DNA of 64,000 nucleotides, taken from NCBI GenBank assembly GCA_900752815.1, contig CAADWS010000099.1:1-64000 (forward strand), given 5' to 3'. The DNA is from Bacteroidaceae bacterium (lineage in GTDB: Bacteria; Bacteroidota; Bacteroidia; Bacteroidales; Bacteroidaceae). Shown here piece by piece: positions 1 through 11,500 of the stretch. The position numbers were made by a program, and so were the translations under genes. The notes below the pieces were generated by a model. The model did not search any database. It saw nothing but the letters and a program-made list of their open reading frames with translations, and was not told the DNA's origin. Position 1 is the stretch's first letter; the number at the start of each line of letters is the position of its first letter.

Positions 1-1
1 A

Positions 2-84
2 GGGCAAATACCAGAGTGGCCAAATGGGGCAGACTGTAAATCTGCTGGCGTACGCCTTCGGTGGTTCGAATCCATCTTTGCCCA
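2..84 (+). tRNA. tRNA-Tyr (GTA)
   Basis: The acceptor stem GGGCAAA (2-8) pairs with TTTGCCC (77-83). The anticodon stem GCAGA/TCTGC encloses the loop CTGTAAA, giving anticodon GTA at 36-38. The 83-nt length with a long variable arm is right for class II tRNA-Tyr. First of three closely spaced tRNAs ahead of tuf, an arrangement typical of Bacteroidales. Confidence 0.97.
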
Positions 85-96
85 CTTGAAAGAATT

Positions 97-169
97 GCGG
101 AAATAGCTCAGTTGGTAGAGCACTAGCCTTCCAAGCTGGGGGTCGCGAGTTCGAGCCTCGTTTTCCGCT
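97..169 (+). tRNA. tRNA-Gly (TCC)
   Basis: The acceptor stem GCGGAAA (97-103) pairs with TTTCCGC (162-168). The anticodon loop CTTCCAA (128-134) gives TCC at 130-132. Length 73 nt; CCA is not encoded. Lies 12 nt after tRNA-Tyr and is probably co-transcribed with it. Confidence 0.97.
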
Positions 170-177
170 CTTTCTTT

Positions 178-249
<72 letters not shown>

Positions 250-320
250 CTTTTTTTTGTATATTTCTTATATTGTTGAAGAACAAGACAATTCATTCAT
301 AAAATTTAAATAACAAAGCT

Positions 321-1502
321 ATGGCTAAAGAAAAATTCGAGCGTACCAAACCGCACGTAAACATCGGTACCATCGGTCACGTAGACCACGGTAAGACAAC
401 TCTGACTGCTGCCATCACAACCGTATTGGCAAAGAAGGGTCTTTCTGAGATGCGTTCATTCGATTCTATCGACAATGCTCCCGAGGAGAAGGAACGTGGT
501 ATTACCATCAATACCGCTCACGTAGAATACGAGACCGCTACTCGTCACTATGCACACGTAGACTGCCCGGGTCACGCCGACTACGTAAAGAACATGGTTA
601 CCGGTGCTGCCCAGATGGACGGTGCTATCATCGTGGTAGCTGCTACTGACGGTCCGATGCCTCAGACTCGTGAGCACATCCTGCTCGCTCGTCAGGTGAA
701 CGTTCCTCGTCTTGTTGTATTCTTGAACAAGTGCGACATGGTTGACGATGAGGAAATGCTCGAACTCGTTGAAATGGAAATGACAGAGTTGCTGACTTCT
801 TACGGTTTCGAAGAAGATACTCCTATCATCCGCGGTTCTGCACTTGGTGCATTGAACGGTGTTGAAAAGTGGGAAGAGTCAGTAATGAAGTTGATGGACG
901 CTTGCGACACTTGGATTCAGGAGCCCAAGCGTGACCGCGATAAACCCTTCTTGATGCCGGTTGAAGACGTGTTCTCTATCACTGGTCGTGGTACTGTTGC
1001 TACTGGCCGTATAGAAACTGGTGTAATCAAGGTTGGTGACGAAGTTCAGATCCTCGGTCTTGGTGAAGACAAGAAGTCTGTTGTTACCGGTGTGGAAATG
1101 TTCCGCAAGTTGCTCGATCAGGGTGAAGCTGGTGATAACGTAGGTCTTCTCCTCCGTGGTGTCGATAAGACTGAAGTTAAGCGTGGTATGGTTATCACTC
1201 ACCCGGGTGTTATCAAACCTCACAAGAAGTTCAAGGCTTCCATCTACGTATTGAAGAAGGAAGAAGGTGGTCGTCACACTCCGTTCGGTAACAAGTATCG
1301 TCCTCAGTTCTATCTCCGTACAATGGACTGCACCGGTGAAATTCACTTGCCCGAAGGAACTGAAATGGTAATGCCTGGTGACAACGTAGAAATCACTGTT
1401 GAGTTGATTTACGCTGTAGCATTGAACGTAGGTCTCCGCTTCGCTATCCGTGAAGGTGGTCGCACCGTAGGTTCTGGCCAGATTACTGAAATTCTCGACT
1501 AA
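321..1502 (+). CDS. tuf: translation elongation factor Tu
   Basis: EF-Tu, the GTPase that carries aminoacyl-tRNA to the ribosomal A site. The 393-aa protein shows the P-loop GHVDHGKT at about residues 19-26, the switch II region DCPGHADYV, and the NKCD guanine-specificity motif near residue 136. Domains 2 and 3 are complete and the protein ends with the typical [10 protein letters not shown]. The ATG start gives the normal N-terminus [14 protein letters not shown]. It lies between three tRNAs and tRNA-Trp-secE-nusG, the usual Bacteroidales arrangement. No anomalies seen. Confidence 0.99.
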   Translation: MAKEKFERTKPHVNIGTIGHVDHGKTTLTAAITTVLAKKGLSEMRSFDSIDNAPEEKERGITINTAHVEYETATRHYAHVDCPGHADYVKNMVTGAAQMDGAIIVVAATDGPMPQTREHILLARQVNVPRLVVFLNKCDMVDDEEMLELVEMEMTELLTSYGFEEDTPIIRGSALGALNGVEKWEESVMKLMDACDTWIQEPKRDRDKPFLMPVEDVFSITGRGTVATGRIETGVIKVGDEVQILGLGEDKKSVVTGVEMFRKLLDQGEAGDNVGLLLRGVDKTEVKRGMVITHPGVIKPHKKFKASIYVLKKEEGGRHTPFGNKYRPQFYLRTMDCTGEIHLPEGTEMVMPGDNVEITVELIYAVALNVGLRFAIREGGRTVGSGQITEILD

Positions 1503-1529
1503 TACAATTAGTTTGGAAATAAGAATATG

Positions 1530-1563
1530 AATAGGTTCCCGCCGAAAAGCGGGGCCTATTTTT
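1530..1563 (+). terminator. hairpin terminator between tuf and tRNA-Trp
   Basis: AATAGGTTCCCGC and GCGGGGCCTATT form a stem with loop CGAAAA, followed by a T run that ends directly at the first base of tRNA-Trp (1564). It fits a rho-independent terminator that reduces read-through from tuf, or a processing hairpin in the tuf-tRNA-secE transcript. Confidence 0.7.
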
Positions 1564-1636
1564 ACGGGAATAGCTCAGTCGGTAGAGCACTGGTCTCCAA
1601 AACCAGGTGTCGGGAGTTCGAGCCTCTCTTCCCGTG
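1564..1636 (+). tRNA. tRNA-Trp (CCA)
   Basis: The acceptor stem ACGGGAA (1564-1570) pairs with TTCCCGT (1629-1635). The anticodon stem CTGGT/ACCAG holds loop CTCCAAA with anticodon CCA at 1597-1599. Length 73 nt. Sits 16 nt upstream of secE, as in other Bacteroidetes. Confidence 0.97.
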
Positions 1637-1652
1637 CTCAAATAGAACATAT

Positions 1653-1844
1653 ATGTTGAAGAAAATTATCGCATATTGCAAGGATTCTTACGAAGAACTA
1701 GCTCATAAAACCACATGGCCAACGCAAAAAGAGTTGACACACAGCGCAATTGTCGTTCTTGTCGCTTCCATCATTATTGCGTTAGTAGTGTTTGCAGAGG
1801 ATTCTGTGTTCAAATTCCTTATGGAGAGTATTTATCCTAACTAA
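1653..1844 (+). CDS. secE: preprotein translocase subunit SecE
   Basis: Small 63-aa SecE, the clamp subunit of the SecYEG translocon in the inner membrane. It has an amphipathic N-terminal part with the family motif around KTTWPTQKEL, then one hydrophobic segment (about residues 31-48, AIVVLVASIIIALVVF). The reading frame stays open upstream through tRNA-Trp, but the ATG at 1653 directly after the tRNA gives the family-length protein and is the start chosen. nusG follows 15 nt downstream, the conserved secE-nusG pair. Confidence 0.95.
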   Translation: MLKKIIAYCKDSYEELAHKTTWPTQKELTHSAIVVLVASIIIALVVFAEDSVFKFLMESIYPN

Positions 1845-1859
1845 AACTGAGATAGAGCG

Positions 1860-2402
1860 ATGGCAGAAGTCGAAATGTCTTGGTATGTGCTGAGAGCCGT
1901 CAGCGGCAAGGAAGCCAAGGTGAAGGAATACATTGACGCCGAAATCAAGAACGGGCGTCTTTCGGGCAATGTGGCCCAAGTGTTTATCCCCACCAAAAAA
2001 GTGGTTTCCGTGCGTGCAGGCAAGCGCATCGTGAAGGAGCGCAATTATCTCCCCGGTTATGTGTTGGTGGAAGCTCGCCTGGTGGGTGAAATCGCCCATG
2101 AGCTCCGTAATACACCGAACGTGTTGGGATTTCTCGGCGGAATGGATAATCCTACACCACTCCGTGAAAGTGAAGTGAACCGTATCTTGGGCAAGGTTGA
2201 CGAGATGCAGGAAGATGCAGTGGATGTCGTTATACCTTACTCTGTTGGTGAGGCAGTCAAAGTGACCGAAGGTCCTTTCTCCGGTTTCTCCGGTGTCATC
2301 GAAAAGGTGGACAACGAGAAGAAGAAGGTGACGGTAACCGTAAAGGTGTTCGGTCGCAGTACAGGTCTCGATTTGGGTTTTATGCAGATAGAGAAAGAAT
2401 AA
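1860..2402 (+). CDS. nusG: transcription termination/antitermination factor NusG
   Basis: NusG (180 aa) binds RNA polymerase and links it to Rho or the ribosome. The N-terminal NGN domain begins with MSWYVLRAVSGKE and contains the LPGYVLVEA strand. The C-terminal KOW domain starts near residue 130 (VGEAVKVTEGPFSGFSGVIE). The start may be ATG 1860 or the in-frame ATG 1875 (MSWYVL); 1860 is kept because it follows secE at normal operon spacing. Confidence 0.97.
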   Translation: MAEVEMSWYVLRAVSGKEAKVKEYIDAEIKNGRLSGNVAQVFIPTKKVVSVRAGKRIVKERNYLPGYVLVEARLVGEIAHELRNTPNVLGFLGGMDNPTPLRESEVNRILGKVDEMQEDAVDVVIPYSVGEAVKVTEGPFSGFSGVIEKVDNEKKKVTVTVKVFGRSTGLDLGFMQIEKE

Positions 2403-2460
2403 GGTAAATGTTACGTGCCGAAATTCTTTCATACAATAAATCAAATAATATAAATCAAAA

Positions 2461-2901
2461 ATGGCTAAAGAAGTTGCTGGATTAATCAAATTACAGATTA
2501 AGGGTGGCGCTGCAAATCCATCACCTCCCGTAGGCCCTGCATTGGGTTCCAAGGGTATCAACATCATGGATTTCTGCAAGCAGTTCAACGCCAGAACTCA
2601 GGAGAAAGCAGGCAAGGTGTTGCCGGTTGTAATTACCTATTACAACGACAAATCATTCTCTTTTGTTGTCAAGACTCCTCCCGTTGCTATTCAGTTGCTG
2701 GAGGCTGCCAAGAAGAAGAGTGGTTCTGCACAGCCTAACCGTGCGAAAATTGCTGAGATTACCTGGGACCAGGTGAAGGCAATCGCAGAAGACAAGATGC
2801 CTGACCTCAACTGCTTCACTGTAGAGTCTGCTATGAAGATGGTTGCAGGTACTGCACGCAGTTTGGGTATCACTATTAAGGGAGACTTCCCCGAATTATA
2901 A
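2461..2901 (+). CDS. rplK: 50S ribosomal protein L11
   Basis: L11 (146 aa), component of the GTPase-associated centre on 23S rRNA. The N-terminal domain has the proline-rich [20 protein letters not shown] segment. The C-terminal RNA-binding domain ends with [15 protein letters not shown]. Full family length. It follows nusG by 58 nt and precedes rplA by 21 nt in the standard nusG-rplK-rplA-rplJ-rplL order. Confidence 0.98.
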   Translation: MAKEVAGLIKLQIKGGAANPSPPVGPALGSKGINIMDFCKQFNARTQEKAGKVLPVVITYYNDKSFSFVVKTPPVAIQLLEAAKKKSGSAQPNRAKIAEITWDQVKAIAEDKMPDLNCFTVESAMKMVAGTARSLGITIKGDFPEL

Positions 2902-2922
2902 TTAACTTCAATTTTTGAAACA

Positions 2923-3621
2923 ATGAGTAAACTGACAAAGAATCAGAAATTAGTTGCTGGCAAGATTGAAGCAGGGAAGGCATACACCTTGAAGGAAGCG
3001 GCTGAATTGGTAAAGGAAATCACTACTACTAAGTTCGATGCTTCTCTTGATATCGATGTACGTTTGGGTGTAGACCCCCGCAAGGCCAACCAGATGGTTC
3101 GTGGCGTTGTTTCTCTGCCTCACGGTACAGGTAAGACGGTACGCGTGCTTTGCCTTTGTACACCGGATGCTGAAGCTGCAGCAAAGGAAGCTGGCGCTGA
3201 TTATGTAGGTCTCGACGAATATATCGAGAAGATTAAGGGCGGCTGGACTGACATTGATGTTATCATCACAATGCCGGCTGTCATGGGTAAGATTGGTGCC
3301 CTCGGTCGTGTGCTCGGTCCTCGCGGATTGATGCCTAACCCCAAGAGCGGCACTGTAACAATGGACGTTGCTAAGGCAGTACGCGAAATCAAGCAGGGTA
3401 AGATCGACTTCAAGGTTGACAAGACTGGTATCGTTCACACTTCTATCGGTAAGGTGTCTTTCACTCCCGAACAGATTGTTGGCAATGCTAAGGAATTTAT
3501 CAACACGATTATCAAGTTGAAGCCTTCTTCTGCTAAGGGTACTTATATCAAGAGTATTTATCTTTCCTCTACAATGAGTAAGGGTATCAAGATTGACCCC
3601 AAATCTGTTGAAGAAATTTAA
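2923..3621 (+). CDS. rplA: 50S ribosomal protein L1
   Basis: L1 (232 aa), protein of the ribosomal L1 stalk involved in E-site tRNA release and, in many bacteria, translational autorepressor of its operon. The family motif [18 protein letters not shown] is intact near residues 126-143, and the C-terminus has the typical [13 protein letters not shown] segment. Situated between rplK and rplJ with short spacers. Confidence 0.98.
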   Translation: MSKLTKNQKLVAGKIEAGKAYTLKEAAELVKEITTTKFDASLDIDVRLGVDPRKANQMVRGVVSLPHGTGKTVRVLCLCTPDAEAAAKEAGADYVGLDEYIEKIKGGWTDIDVIITMPAVMGKIGALGRVLGPRGLMPNPKSGTVTMDVAKAVREIKQGKIDFKVDKTGIVHTSIGKVSFTPEQIVGNAKEFINTIIKLKPSSAKGTYIKSIYLSSTMSKGIKIDPKSVEEI

Positions 3622-3634
3622 TTGAATTTGAATC

Positions 3635-4153
3635 ATGAGAAAGGAAGATAAAGCTTTAATCATCGGCCAGCTCGGTGAACAGTTGAAAGAGTACGCGCAC
3701 TTCTATCTGGTTGACGTAACCGGTATGAACGCTGCTGCGACAAGCGATTTGAGAAGAAAGTGTTTTGGTGCCGGCATCAAGATGGTGGTTGTTAAGAACA
3801 CCCTTTTGGAAAAGGCATTCGACGCTTCAGAAGTGGATTTTTCTCCTCTCTACGGTAGCTTGAAGGGTACAACTGCTGTGTTCTTCACTAACGTTGCTAA
3901 CGCTCCTGCTAAGTTAATCAAGGACGTAGCGAAGGACGGAATTCCTGGCTTGAAGGCTGCGTATGCAGAAGAGGGCTTCTATGTAGGAGCAGAAAACCTC
4001 GACGCACTTTGCGCAATCAAGAGCAAGAACGAAGTTATCGCAGAGGTTGTGGCACTCTTGCAGTCGCCTGCAAAGAATGTTATCTCTGCCCTCCAGTCTG
4101 GCGCCAATACAATCCATGGCGTGCTGAAGACTTTGGGCGAACGTCCGGAATAA
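3635..4153 (+). CDS. rplJ: 50S ribosomal protein L10
   Basis: L10 (172 aa) anchors the L7/L12 dimers to the L11/23S rRNA stalk base. The N-terminal RNA-binding domain carries the KMVVVKNTLLEKA segment and the C-terminal helix would bind L7/L12. It starts 13 nt after rplA and ends 59 nt before rplL, so any autoregulatory leader must lie elsewhere in the transcript. Confidence 0.98.
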   Translation: MRKEDKALIIGQLGEQLKEYAHFYLVDVTGMNAAATSDLRRKCFGAGIKMVVVKNTLLEKAFDASEVDFSPLYGSLKGTTAVFFTNVANAPAKLIKDVAKDGIPGLKAAYAEEGFYVGAENLDALCAIKSKNEVIAEVVALLQSPAKNVISALQSGANTIHGVLKTLGERPE

Positions 4154-4212
4154 ATCCGGATATCCGAATTTTAAGTTAACTGAATAAAAACAAAACAAAT
4201 AATTTTAAGAAA

Positions 4213-4590
4213 ATGGCAGATATCAAAGCTATTGCTGAAGAATTGGTAAATTTGACAGTAAAGGAAGTAAACGAGTTGGCAACTATCCTCAAGGAGGAAT
4301 ATGGTATTGAACCCGCTGCTGCAGCTGTTGCAGTTGCTGCTGGCCCCGCTGCTGCCGGTGCACCCGCTGCTGAAGAGAAGACTGCATTCGATGTAGTTCT
4401 GAAGAGCGCAGGTGCTGCTAAGTTGCAGGTTGTAAAGGCTGTTAAGGAAGCTTGCGGCCTCGGTTTGAAGGAAGCTAAGGACCTCGTTGACGGCGCTCCC
4501 AGCAAACTGAAGGAAGGTGTTGCTAAGGAAGAAGCTGAAGCACTGAAGAAGGCTCTCGAAGAAGCTGGTGCTGAAGTAGAAATCGCTTAA
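4213..4590 (+). CDS. rplL: 50S ribosomal protein L7/L12
   Basis: L7/L12 (125 aa), the flexible stalk protein that recruits translational GTPases. It has an N-terminal dimerisation helix, an Ala/Pro-rich hinge (about residues 35-55) and the C-terminal domain with the conserved [24 protein letters not shown] helix, here [20 protein letters not shown]. Followed by an attenuator-like hairpin before rpoB. Confidence 0.98.
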   Translation: MADIKAIAEELVNLTVKEVNELATILKEEYGIEPAAAAVAVAAGPAAAGAPAAEEKTAFDVVLKSAGAAKLQVVKAVKEACGLGLKEAKDLVDGAPSKLKEGVAKEEAEALKKALEEAGAEVEIA

Positions 4591-4614
4591 CAATAGCTAA
4601 CCCTTTGGGTATCC

Positions 4615-4652
4615 GGTTAAGAATCCTCTGGTAGGGGGTTCTTAACCTTTTT
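4615..4652 (+). terminator. attenuator hairpin between rplL and rpoB
   Basis: GGTTAAGAA (4615-4623) pairs perfectly with TTCTTAACC (4639-4647), extended by CC/GG pairs, followed by T5. This is a rho-independent terminator shape inside the L7/L12-rpoB spacer, where partial termination would lower rpoBC expression relative to ribosomal proteins. An rplL-rpoB attenuator is known in E. coli; its operation here is inferred from structure only. Confidence 0.75.
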
Positions 4653-4689
4653 GTGTCTAATCAATTCGTACAACCATATTATTCAACGA

Positions 4690-7600
4690 ATGTCTTCAAG
4701 AGTAATCAACAACCGTGTGAACTTTGCGTCGGTCAAGAATCCGTTGGCTTATCCCGACTTCTTGGACGTACAGTTAAAATCTTTCAAGGATTTTTTGCAG
4801 CTCGATACTCCTTCGGATTTGCGTAAGAACGATGGCCTGTACAAAGTTTTTGCGGAGAATTTCCCTATTGCTGATACCCGCAACAACTTTGTATTGGAGT
4901 TTCTCGATTATTACATCGATGCCCCGCGTTACAGCATTGCCGAGTGTTTGGAAAGAGGATTGACCTACAGTGTGCCTTTGAAGGCCAAACTGAAACTTTA
5001 TTGTACCGACCCCGATCATGAGGAATTCGGTACGGTGATTCAGGACGTTTTCCTGGGTCCGATTCCTTATATGACGGAAAACGGAACCTTTATCATCAAC
5101 GGCGCAGAGCGTGTTGTGGTTTCTCAGCTTCACCGTTCGCCTGGTGTATTCTTCGGCTCTACAGTGCATGCTAATGGTACGCAGTTGTATTCGGCGCGAA
5201 TCATCCCGTTCAAAGGATCATGGATTGAATTTGCTACGGATATCAACAATGTGATGTATGCTTACATTGACCGTAAGAAAAAGTTGCCGGTAACGACTTT
5301 GCTTCGTGCTATCGGTTTCGAAAGCGATAAGGATATCCTTCAGATTTTTGACTTGGCAGAAGAGGTAAAGGTAACCAAGACTAATCTGAAGAAGCTGGTA
5401 GGACGTAAGTTGGCTGCGCGTGTATTGAAGAGTTGGGTGGAAGATTTCGTTGATGAGGATACCGGTGAAGTGGTTTCCATTGACCGAAACAACATTATTC
5501 TTGAGCGCGAAACGGTGCTTGAGGCCGAGCATATCGATGAAATCATCGAGAGCGGCACCCACTCGATTCTTGTGCACAAGGAGGAGGCATCCGGAACGGA
5601 TTACTCTATTATCTTCAACACCTTGCAGAAGGATACCAGCAACTCTGAGAAGGAGGCTGTGCTGTATATCTACCGGCAGTTGCGTAACGCAGACCCTGCC
5701 GACGATGCCAGCGCACGCGAAGTCATCAACAATCTGTTCTTCTCGGAAAAGCGTTATGACTTGGGCGAGGTGGGTCGTTATCGCATCAACAAGAAGCTGG
5801 GGCTGACGACGGATATGGATGTACGTGTGCTGACACGTGAGGACATTATAGAGATTATCAAATATCTGGTAGAGCTCATCAATTCCAAGGCTACTGTGGA
5901 CGATATTGACCATTTGAGCAACCGTCGTGTTCGCACGGTCGGTGAGCAATTGGCCAATCAGTTCTCTATAGGTCTGGCCCGAATGGGCAGAACTATCCGC
6001 GAACGTATGAACGTTCGTGACAATGAAGTGTTCACTCCAACAGAATTGATTAATGCAAAGACCATCTCTTCTGTAATCAATTCTTTCTTTGGAACGAATG
6101 CGCTTTCACAGTTTATGGACCAGACCAACCCGCTGGCGGAAGTGACGCACAAGCGCCGTCTTTCGGCTTTGGGTCCTGGTGGTCTTTCCCGTGAACGTGC
6201 CGGTTTCGAGGTGCGAGATGTGCACTATACTCACTATGGTCGCCTTTGCCCGATTGAGTCGCCTGAAGGTCCTAACATCGGTCTGATTTCTTCTTTGTGT
6301 GTTTATGCAAAAATCAATGAACTCGGTTTCATCGAAACTCCTTACCGCAAAGTCGAGAATTCCGTTGTGGATTTGAGCGATAAGGGTGTTATCTATCTGA
6401 GTGCAGAGGAAGAGGAAGGAAAGATTATCGGACAGGGTAATGCACCTTTGCGTGAAGATGGATCGTTTATTCGCGAGAAGGTGAAGTGCCGTCAGGATGC
6501 CGATTATCCTGTGGTTCCGCCTTCTGAGGTAGACCTTATAGATGTGGCTCCTCAGCAGATTGCTTCAATTGCTGCTTCGTTGATTCCTTTCCTTGAGCAT
6601 GATGACGCACACCGTGCCTTGATGGGATCGAACATGATGCGCCAGGCTGTTCCTCTTATTCGTTCTGAAGCGCCGATTGTAGGTACTGGTATCGAGAAGC
6701 AGGTATGTGAGGATTCACGCACCATGATTACGGCTGAGGGCGATGGCGTGATTGATTTTGTAGACGCTACGACGATTCGTATTACATATGACCGTACAGA
6801 AGAAGAAGAGTTTGTTAGTTTCGAGTCCGCAACCAAGGAATATACAATTCCCAAGTTCCGCCGTACGAACCAGAATATGACAATCGACCTTCGTCCCATC
6901 TGTGAGAAAGGCCAGCGCGTAAAGGCTGGTGACATCCTTACGGAAGGTTACGCTACCGAGGCCGGTGAACTGGCATTGGGCCGCAATCTGCTTGTTGCCT
7001 ACATGCCTTGGAAGGGTTATAATTATGAGGATGCTATCGTACTGAATGAACGTATGGTCCGTGAGGACATACTGACTTCTGTGCACGTGGATGAGTTCTC
7101 TCTGGAAGTGCGCGAAACGAAGCGCGGTATGGAGGAACTGACCAACGATATTCCTAATGTCAGCGAGGATGCAACCAAGGATTTGGATGAAAACGGTATT
7201 ATCCGTATTGGAGCCCGCGTTGCACCGGGAGATATTCTTATCGGTAAGATTACACCGAAAGGTGAGAGCGATCCTACGCCGGAAGAAAAGTTGCTACGCG
7301 CTATCTTTGGCGACAAGGCCGGCGATGTAAAGGATGCTTCATTGAAGGCAAATCCCTCGCTTTCTGGTGTCATCATTGACAAGAAGCTCTTCTCTAAAGC
7401 TATCAAGACACGTGCAACCAAGGCTGCTGACAAAATTACTTTGCAGAAACTTGACGACGAGTTTGCCAAGGAAACCGGCGATCTCAAGGCCCTGATGATT
7501 GATAAGCTCATGGCTTTGGTCAAGGATTACACTTCACAGGGCATCAAGGACAATATCGGTGCAGAAGTGGTGGCAAAGGGCGCCAAGTTCAGCAAGTCAT

Positions 7601-8502
7601 TACTCAATATGCTTGACTTTACATCTGTACAGTTGAGCAACTGGACCGAAGACGAGCATACAAATGAACTCGTACGTACTTTGGTCATCAACTATTTGAA
7701 GAAGTACAACGTGATGGACGCTGTACTGAAACGTAAGAAATTTGCCATTACGATAGGTGACGAGTTGCCTTCCGGTATTATCCAGATGGCAAAGGTATAT
7801 GTTGCCAAGAAACGTAAGATCGGTGTTGGTGACAAGATGGCCGGACGCCACGGAAACAAGGGTATTGTGTCCAAGATTGTGCGTCAGGAAGATATGCCGT
7901 TCCTTGCCGATGGTACGCCTGTAGATATCGTGTTGAACCCGCTGGGTGTGCCTTCACGTATGAACATCGGCCAGGTGTTTGAGGCCGTGTTGGGTGCTGC
8001 CGGAAAGAAGCTGGGCGTAAAATTCGCTACTCCGATTTTCGATGGTGCAAAACTGGAAGATCTTTGTGAATGGACTGACAAGGCCGGGCTGCCGCGCTAC
8101 TGCTCTACGCAGTTGTATGATGGTGGAACGGGTGAACCTTTCGACCAGAAGGCCACGGTAGGTGTCACTTATATGTTGAAACTCGGACACATGGTAGAGG
8201 ACAAGATGCACGCTCGTTCCATTGGTCCGTACTCTCTCATTACCCAGCAGCCGCTTGGTGGTAAGGCCCAGTTTGGTGGTCAGCGTTTCGGAGAAATGGA
8301 AGTTTGGGCAATCGAGGCCTTCGGTGCTTCTCACGTATTGCAGGAAATCCTTACCATCAAGTCTGATGACGTGGTAGGACGTTCTAAGGCATACGAGGCC
8401 ATCGTCAAGGGTGACCCCATGCCCACTCCGGGTATTCCTGAATCTCTCAATGTGTTGCTTCATGAGCTGCGTGGCTTAGGTTTGAGCATCACTCTTGACT
8501 AA
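4690..8502 (+). CDS. rpoB: DNA-directed RNA polymerase subunit beta
   Basis: Beta subunit of RNA polymerase (1270 aa from this start). It has the N-terminal Rpb2-type domains and the rifampicin-binding region around residues 466-550 ([17 protein letters not shown] onward). It also carries [16 protein letters not shown], which contributes to the active site, and the C-terminal [18 protein letters not shown] segment. The frame is open further upstream to a TTG at 4651, but that would overlap the attenuator T run; ATG 4690 gives the Bacteroidetes-type N-terminus [14 protein letters not shown]. rpoC follows 38 nt later. No lesions seen. Confidence 0.98.
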   Translation: MSSRVINNRVNFASVKNPLAYPDFLDVQLKSFKDFLQLDTPSDLRKNDGLYKVFAENFPIADTRNNFVLEFLDYYIDAPRYSIAECLERGLTYSVPLKAKLKLYCTDPDHEEFGTVIQDVFLGPIPYMTENGTFIINGAERVVVSQLHRSPGVFFGSTVHANGTQLYSARIIPFKGSWIEFATDINNVMYAYIDRKKKLPVTTLLRAIGFESDKDILQIFDLAEEVKVTKTNLKKLVGRKLAARVLKSWVEDFVDEDTGEVVSIDRNNIILERETVLEAEHIDEIIESGTHSILVHKEEASGTDYSIIFNTLQKDTSNSEKEAVLYIYRQLRNADPADDASAREVINNLFFSEKRYDLGEVGRYRINKKLGLTTDMDVRVLTREDIIEIIKYLVELINSKATVDDIDHLSNRRVRTVGEQLANQFSIGLARMGRTIRERMNVRDNEVFTPTELINAKTISSVINSFFGTNALSQFMDQTNPLAEVTHKRRLSALGPGGLSRERAGFEVRDVHYTHYGRLCPIESPEGPNIGLISSLCVYAKINELGFIETPYRKVENSVVDLSDKGVIYLSAEEEEGKIIGQGNAPLREDGSFIREKVKCRQDADYPVVPPSEVDLIDVAPQQIASIAASLIPFLEHDDAHRALMGSNMMRQAVPLIRSEAPIVGTGIEKQVCEDSRTMITAEGDGVIDFVDATTIRITYDRTEEEEFVSFESATKEYTIPKFRRTNQNMTIDLRPICEKGQRVKAGDILTEGYATEAGELALGRNLLVAYMPWKGYNYEDAIVLNERMVREDILTSVHVDEFSLEVRETKRGMEELTNDIPNVSEDATKDLDENGIIRIGARVAPGDILIGKITPKGESDPTPEEKLLRAIFGDKAGDVKDASLKANPSLSGVIIDKKLFSKAIKTRATKAADKITLQKLDDEFAKETGDLKALMIDKLMALVKDYTSQGIKDNIGAEVVAKGAKFSKSLLNMLDFTSVQLSNWTEDEHTNELVRTLVINYLKKYNVMDAVLKRKKFAITIGDELPSGIIQMAKVYVAKKRKIGVGDKMAGRHGNKGIVSKIVRQEDMPFLADGTPVDIVLNPLGVPSRMNIGQVFEAVLGAAGKKLGVKFATPIFDGAKLEDLCEWTDKAGLPRYCSTQLYDGGTGEPFDQKATVGVTYMLKLGHMVEDKMHARSIGPYSLITQQPLGGKAQFGGQRFGEMEVWAIEAFGASHVLQEILTIKSDDVVGRSKAYEAIVKGDPMPTPGIPESLNVLLHELRGLGLSITLD

Positions 8503-8540
8503 TCAACCGGAACTCTTTACACACAATATTCAATTTCGAT

Positions 8541-11500
8541 ATGGCATTTAAAAGAGATAACAAGATAAAGAGTAACTTCACGAAGATCACCATCGGCTTG
8601 GCCTCTCCTGAGGAAATCCAGGCTAATTCCTATGGTGAGGTGCTGAAGCCTGAAACGATAAACTACCGTACTTACAAACCCGAACGCGACGGCCTTTTCT
8701 GTGAGCGTATTTTCGGTCCGACGAAAGACTACGAATGTCATTGTGGTAAATACAAGCGCATTCGTTACAAAGGAATCGTCTGCGACCGCTGCGGTGTTGA
8801 AGTAACGGAGAAGAAGGTGCGCCGTGAGCGTGCCGGACACATCCAGCTGGTTGTGCCTGTGGCCCACATCTGGTATTTCCGTTCGTTGCCCAATAAAATT
8901 GGCTATCTGCTCGGAATCCCGACGAAGAAGCTGGATTCAATTATCTACTATGAACGTTATGTTGTCATCCAGCCGGGTATTCTGGCAGACGAGGTGGCTG
9001 AGAATGATTTGTTGACAGAGGATGAATATCTCAACCTGCTGAAGAAACTGCCGAAAGAGAATCAGTATCTCGAAGACAACGACCCCAATAAGTTCATTGC
9101 CAAGATGGGAGCCGAGGCCGTTTACGACCTGCTTTGCCGCTTGAAGCTCGATGAACTGTCCTATGAATTGCGTGACCGCGCCAACTCTGATTCTTCCGTG
9201 CAGCGCAAGAATGAGGCACTCAAGCGTCTGCAGGTTGTAGAGGCATTCCGTGCCAGCAAGGACCGCAACAAACCGGAATGGATGATTATGAAAATCATTC
9301 CTGTGACTCCTCCCGAGTTGCGTCCGTTGGTTGCGCTCGACGGTGGCCGTTTTGCTACGTCCGACCTCAACGACCTCTATCGCCGTGTGCTTATCCGTAA
9401 CAACCGTCTGAAGCGTCTGCTCGAAATCAAAGCACCTGAGGTCATCCTGCGTAACGAGAAGCGTATGCTCCAGGAAGCTGTCGACAGCCTGTTCGACAAT
9501 TCCCGCAAGAGCAGTGCCGTGAAGAGCGACAGCAACCGTCCTCTCAAGTCACTTTCCGACTATTTGAAAGGAAAGCAGGGACGTTTCCGTCAGAACCTGC
9601 TGGGTAAGCGTGTCGACTATTCTGCGCGTTCGGTAATCGTTGTAGGTCCGGAGTTGAACATGGGCGAGTGCGGTTTGCCGAAACTGATGGCAGCTGAACT
9701 TTACAAGCCGTTCATCATACGTAAACTGATTGAGCGCGGCATCGTAAAGACCGTGAAGAGCGCCAAGAAAATCGTAGACCGTCGTGAACCGGTTATCTGG
9801 GATATTCTTGAGCACGTAATGAAGGGACATCCCGTATTGTTGAACCGTGCACCGACTCTTCACCGTTTGGGTATTCAGGCCTTCCAGCCCAAGATGATTG
9901 AAGGAAAGGCTATCCAGCTTCACCCGTTGGCTTGTACGGCGTTCAATGCCGACTTCGATGGTGACCAGATGGCTGTCCATCTTCCGTTGAGCAACGAGGC
10001 TATTCTCGAAGCCCAGATGTTGATGTTGCAGAGCCATAACATTTTGAACCCTGCCAACGGTGCGCCGATTACGGTGCCTTCACAGGATATGGTGTTGGGA
10101 CTGTATTACATCACCAAACTCCGTCCGGGTGCCAAGGGCGAAGGACTGACGTTCTATGGTCCTGAAGAAGCTATCATTGCCTTCAATGAGAAGCGGGTGG
10201 ATGTGCATGCCCCCGTCAAGGTGCTCGTCAATGACATCGACGAGGCCGGCATGATGGTGAAGCGTCTGGTGGAAACTTCGGTAGGTCGTGTCATTGTGAA
10301 CGAAATCATTCCGGAAGAAGTCGGATATGTAAATACGGTTATTTCAAAGAAATCTCTGCGTGACATCATCACCAAAGTCATCAAGACTGTGGGTATGGCA
10401 CGCGCCTGCCACTTCCTCGACGGTATCAAGAACCTGGGTTATCGCAAGGCCTACGAAGGAGGTCTGTCCTTCAACCTCGACGATATTATCATTCCGGAGG
10501 AGAAGGCAGATATCGTAAAGCGTGGTAACGATGAAATTGACCAGATTACGATGAACTATAACATGGGTTTCATCACGGACAACGAACGTTACAACCAGGT
10601 TATCGATACCTGGACACACGTGAATACGGATTTGAAGAAAACCTTGATGAAGCAGATGACCGAAGCCGACCAGGGCTTCAACGCAGTCTTCATGATGTTG
10701 GATTCCGGAGCTCGTGGTTCTGCCGACCAGATTTCACAGTTGGCAGGTATGAGAGGTTTGATGGCCAAGCCGCAGAAAGCCGGTGCCGAAGGCCGCTCTA
10801 CCATTGAGAACCCGATTCTTTCTAACTTTAAGGAAGGTATGTCCGTGCTGGAGTACTTTATCTCTACCCACGGTGCCCGTAAGGGTCTTGCCGATACGGC
10901 ATTGAAGACGGCCGACGCAGGTTATCTGACCCGCCGTCTGGTTGACGTGTCGCATGATGTTATCATCACCGAAGAAGACTGCGGTACGCTCCGTGGATTG
11001 GTATGTACTGCGCTCAAGGACGGTGATGAGGTCATTTCTTCTTTGGGCGAACGTATTTTGGGCCGTGTTTCTGTTCATGACATCATACATCCTTCTACCG
11101 GCAAGTTGATTGTGGCCAGTGGCGAGGAAATTACCGAGGCCGTCGTGGCTGAAATCGAAAACTCACCGATTGAAAGCGTCGAAATCCGTTCGGTGCTGAC
11201 CTGCGAAAGCAAGCACGGCGTATGTATGAAGTGCTATGGTCGTAATCTGGCTACCAGCCGTATGGTGCAGAAGGGTGAGGCTGTCGGCGTGATTGCCGCT
11301 CAGTCCATCGGTGAACCGGGTACACAGTTGACACTTCGTACTTTCCATGCCGGTGGTATTGCCGGTGGTGCTGCTGCCAACGCGACTATCGTTGCCAAGC
11401 ACGATTGCCGTCTTGAGTTTGAGGAGTTGCGTACGGTAGATGTCATCAACGACGATGGCAGCATGGGCAAGGTGGTAGTCGGCCGACTTGCCGAAGTCCG

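Noticed and set aside
1527..1652. Longer secE reading frame starting before tRNA-Trp
   Set aside because: It would translate the tRNA gene and the terminator; ATG 1653 gives the family-length SecE.
4651..4689. Upstream TTG start for rpoB
   Set aside because: It begins in the T run of the attenuator hairpin, and the extra residues are not part of the RpoB family N-terminus.
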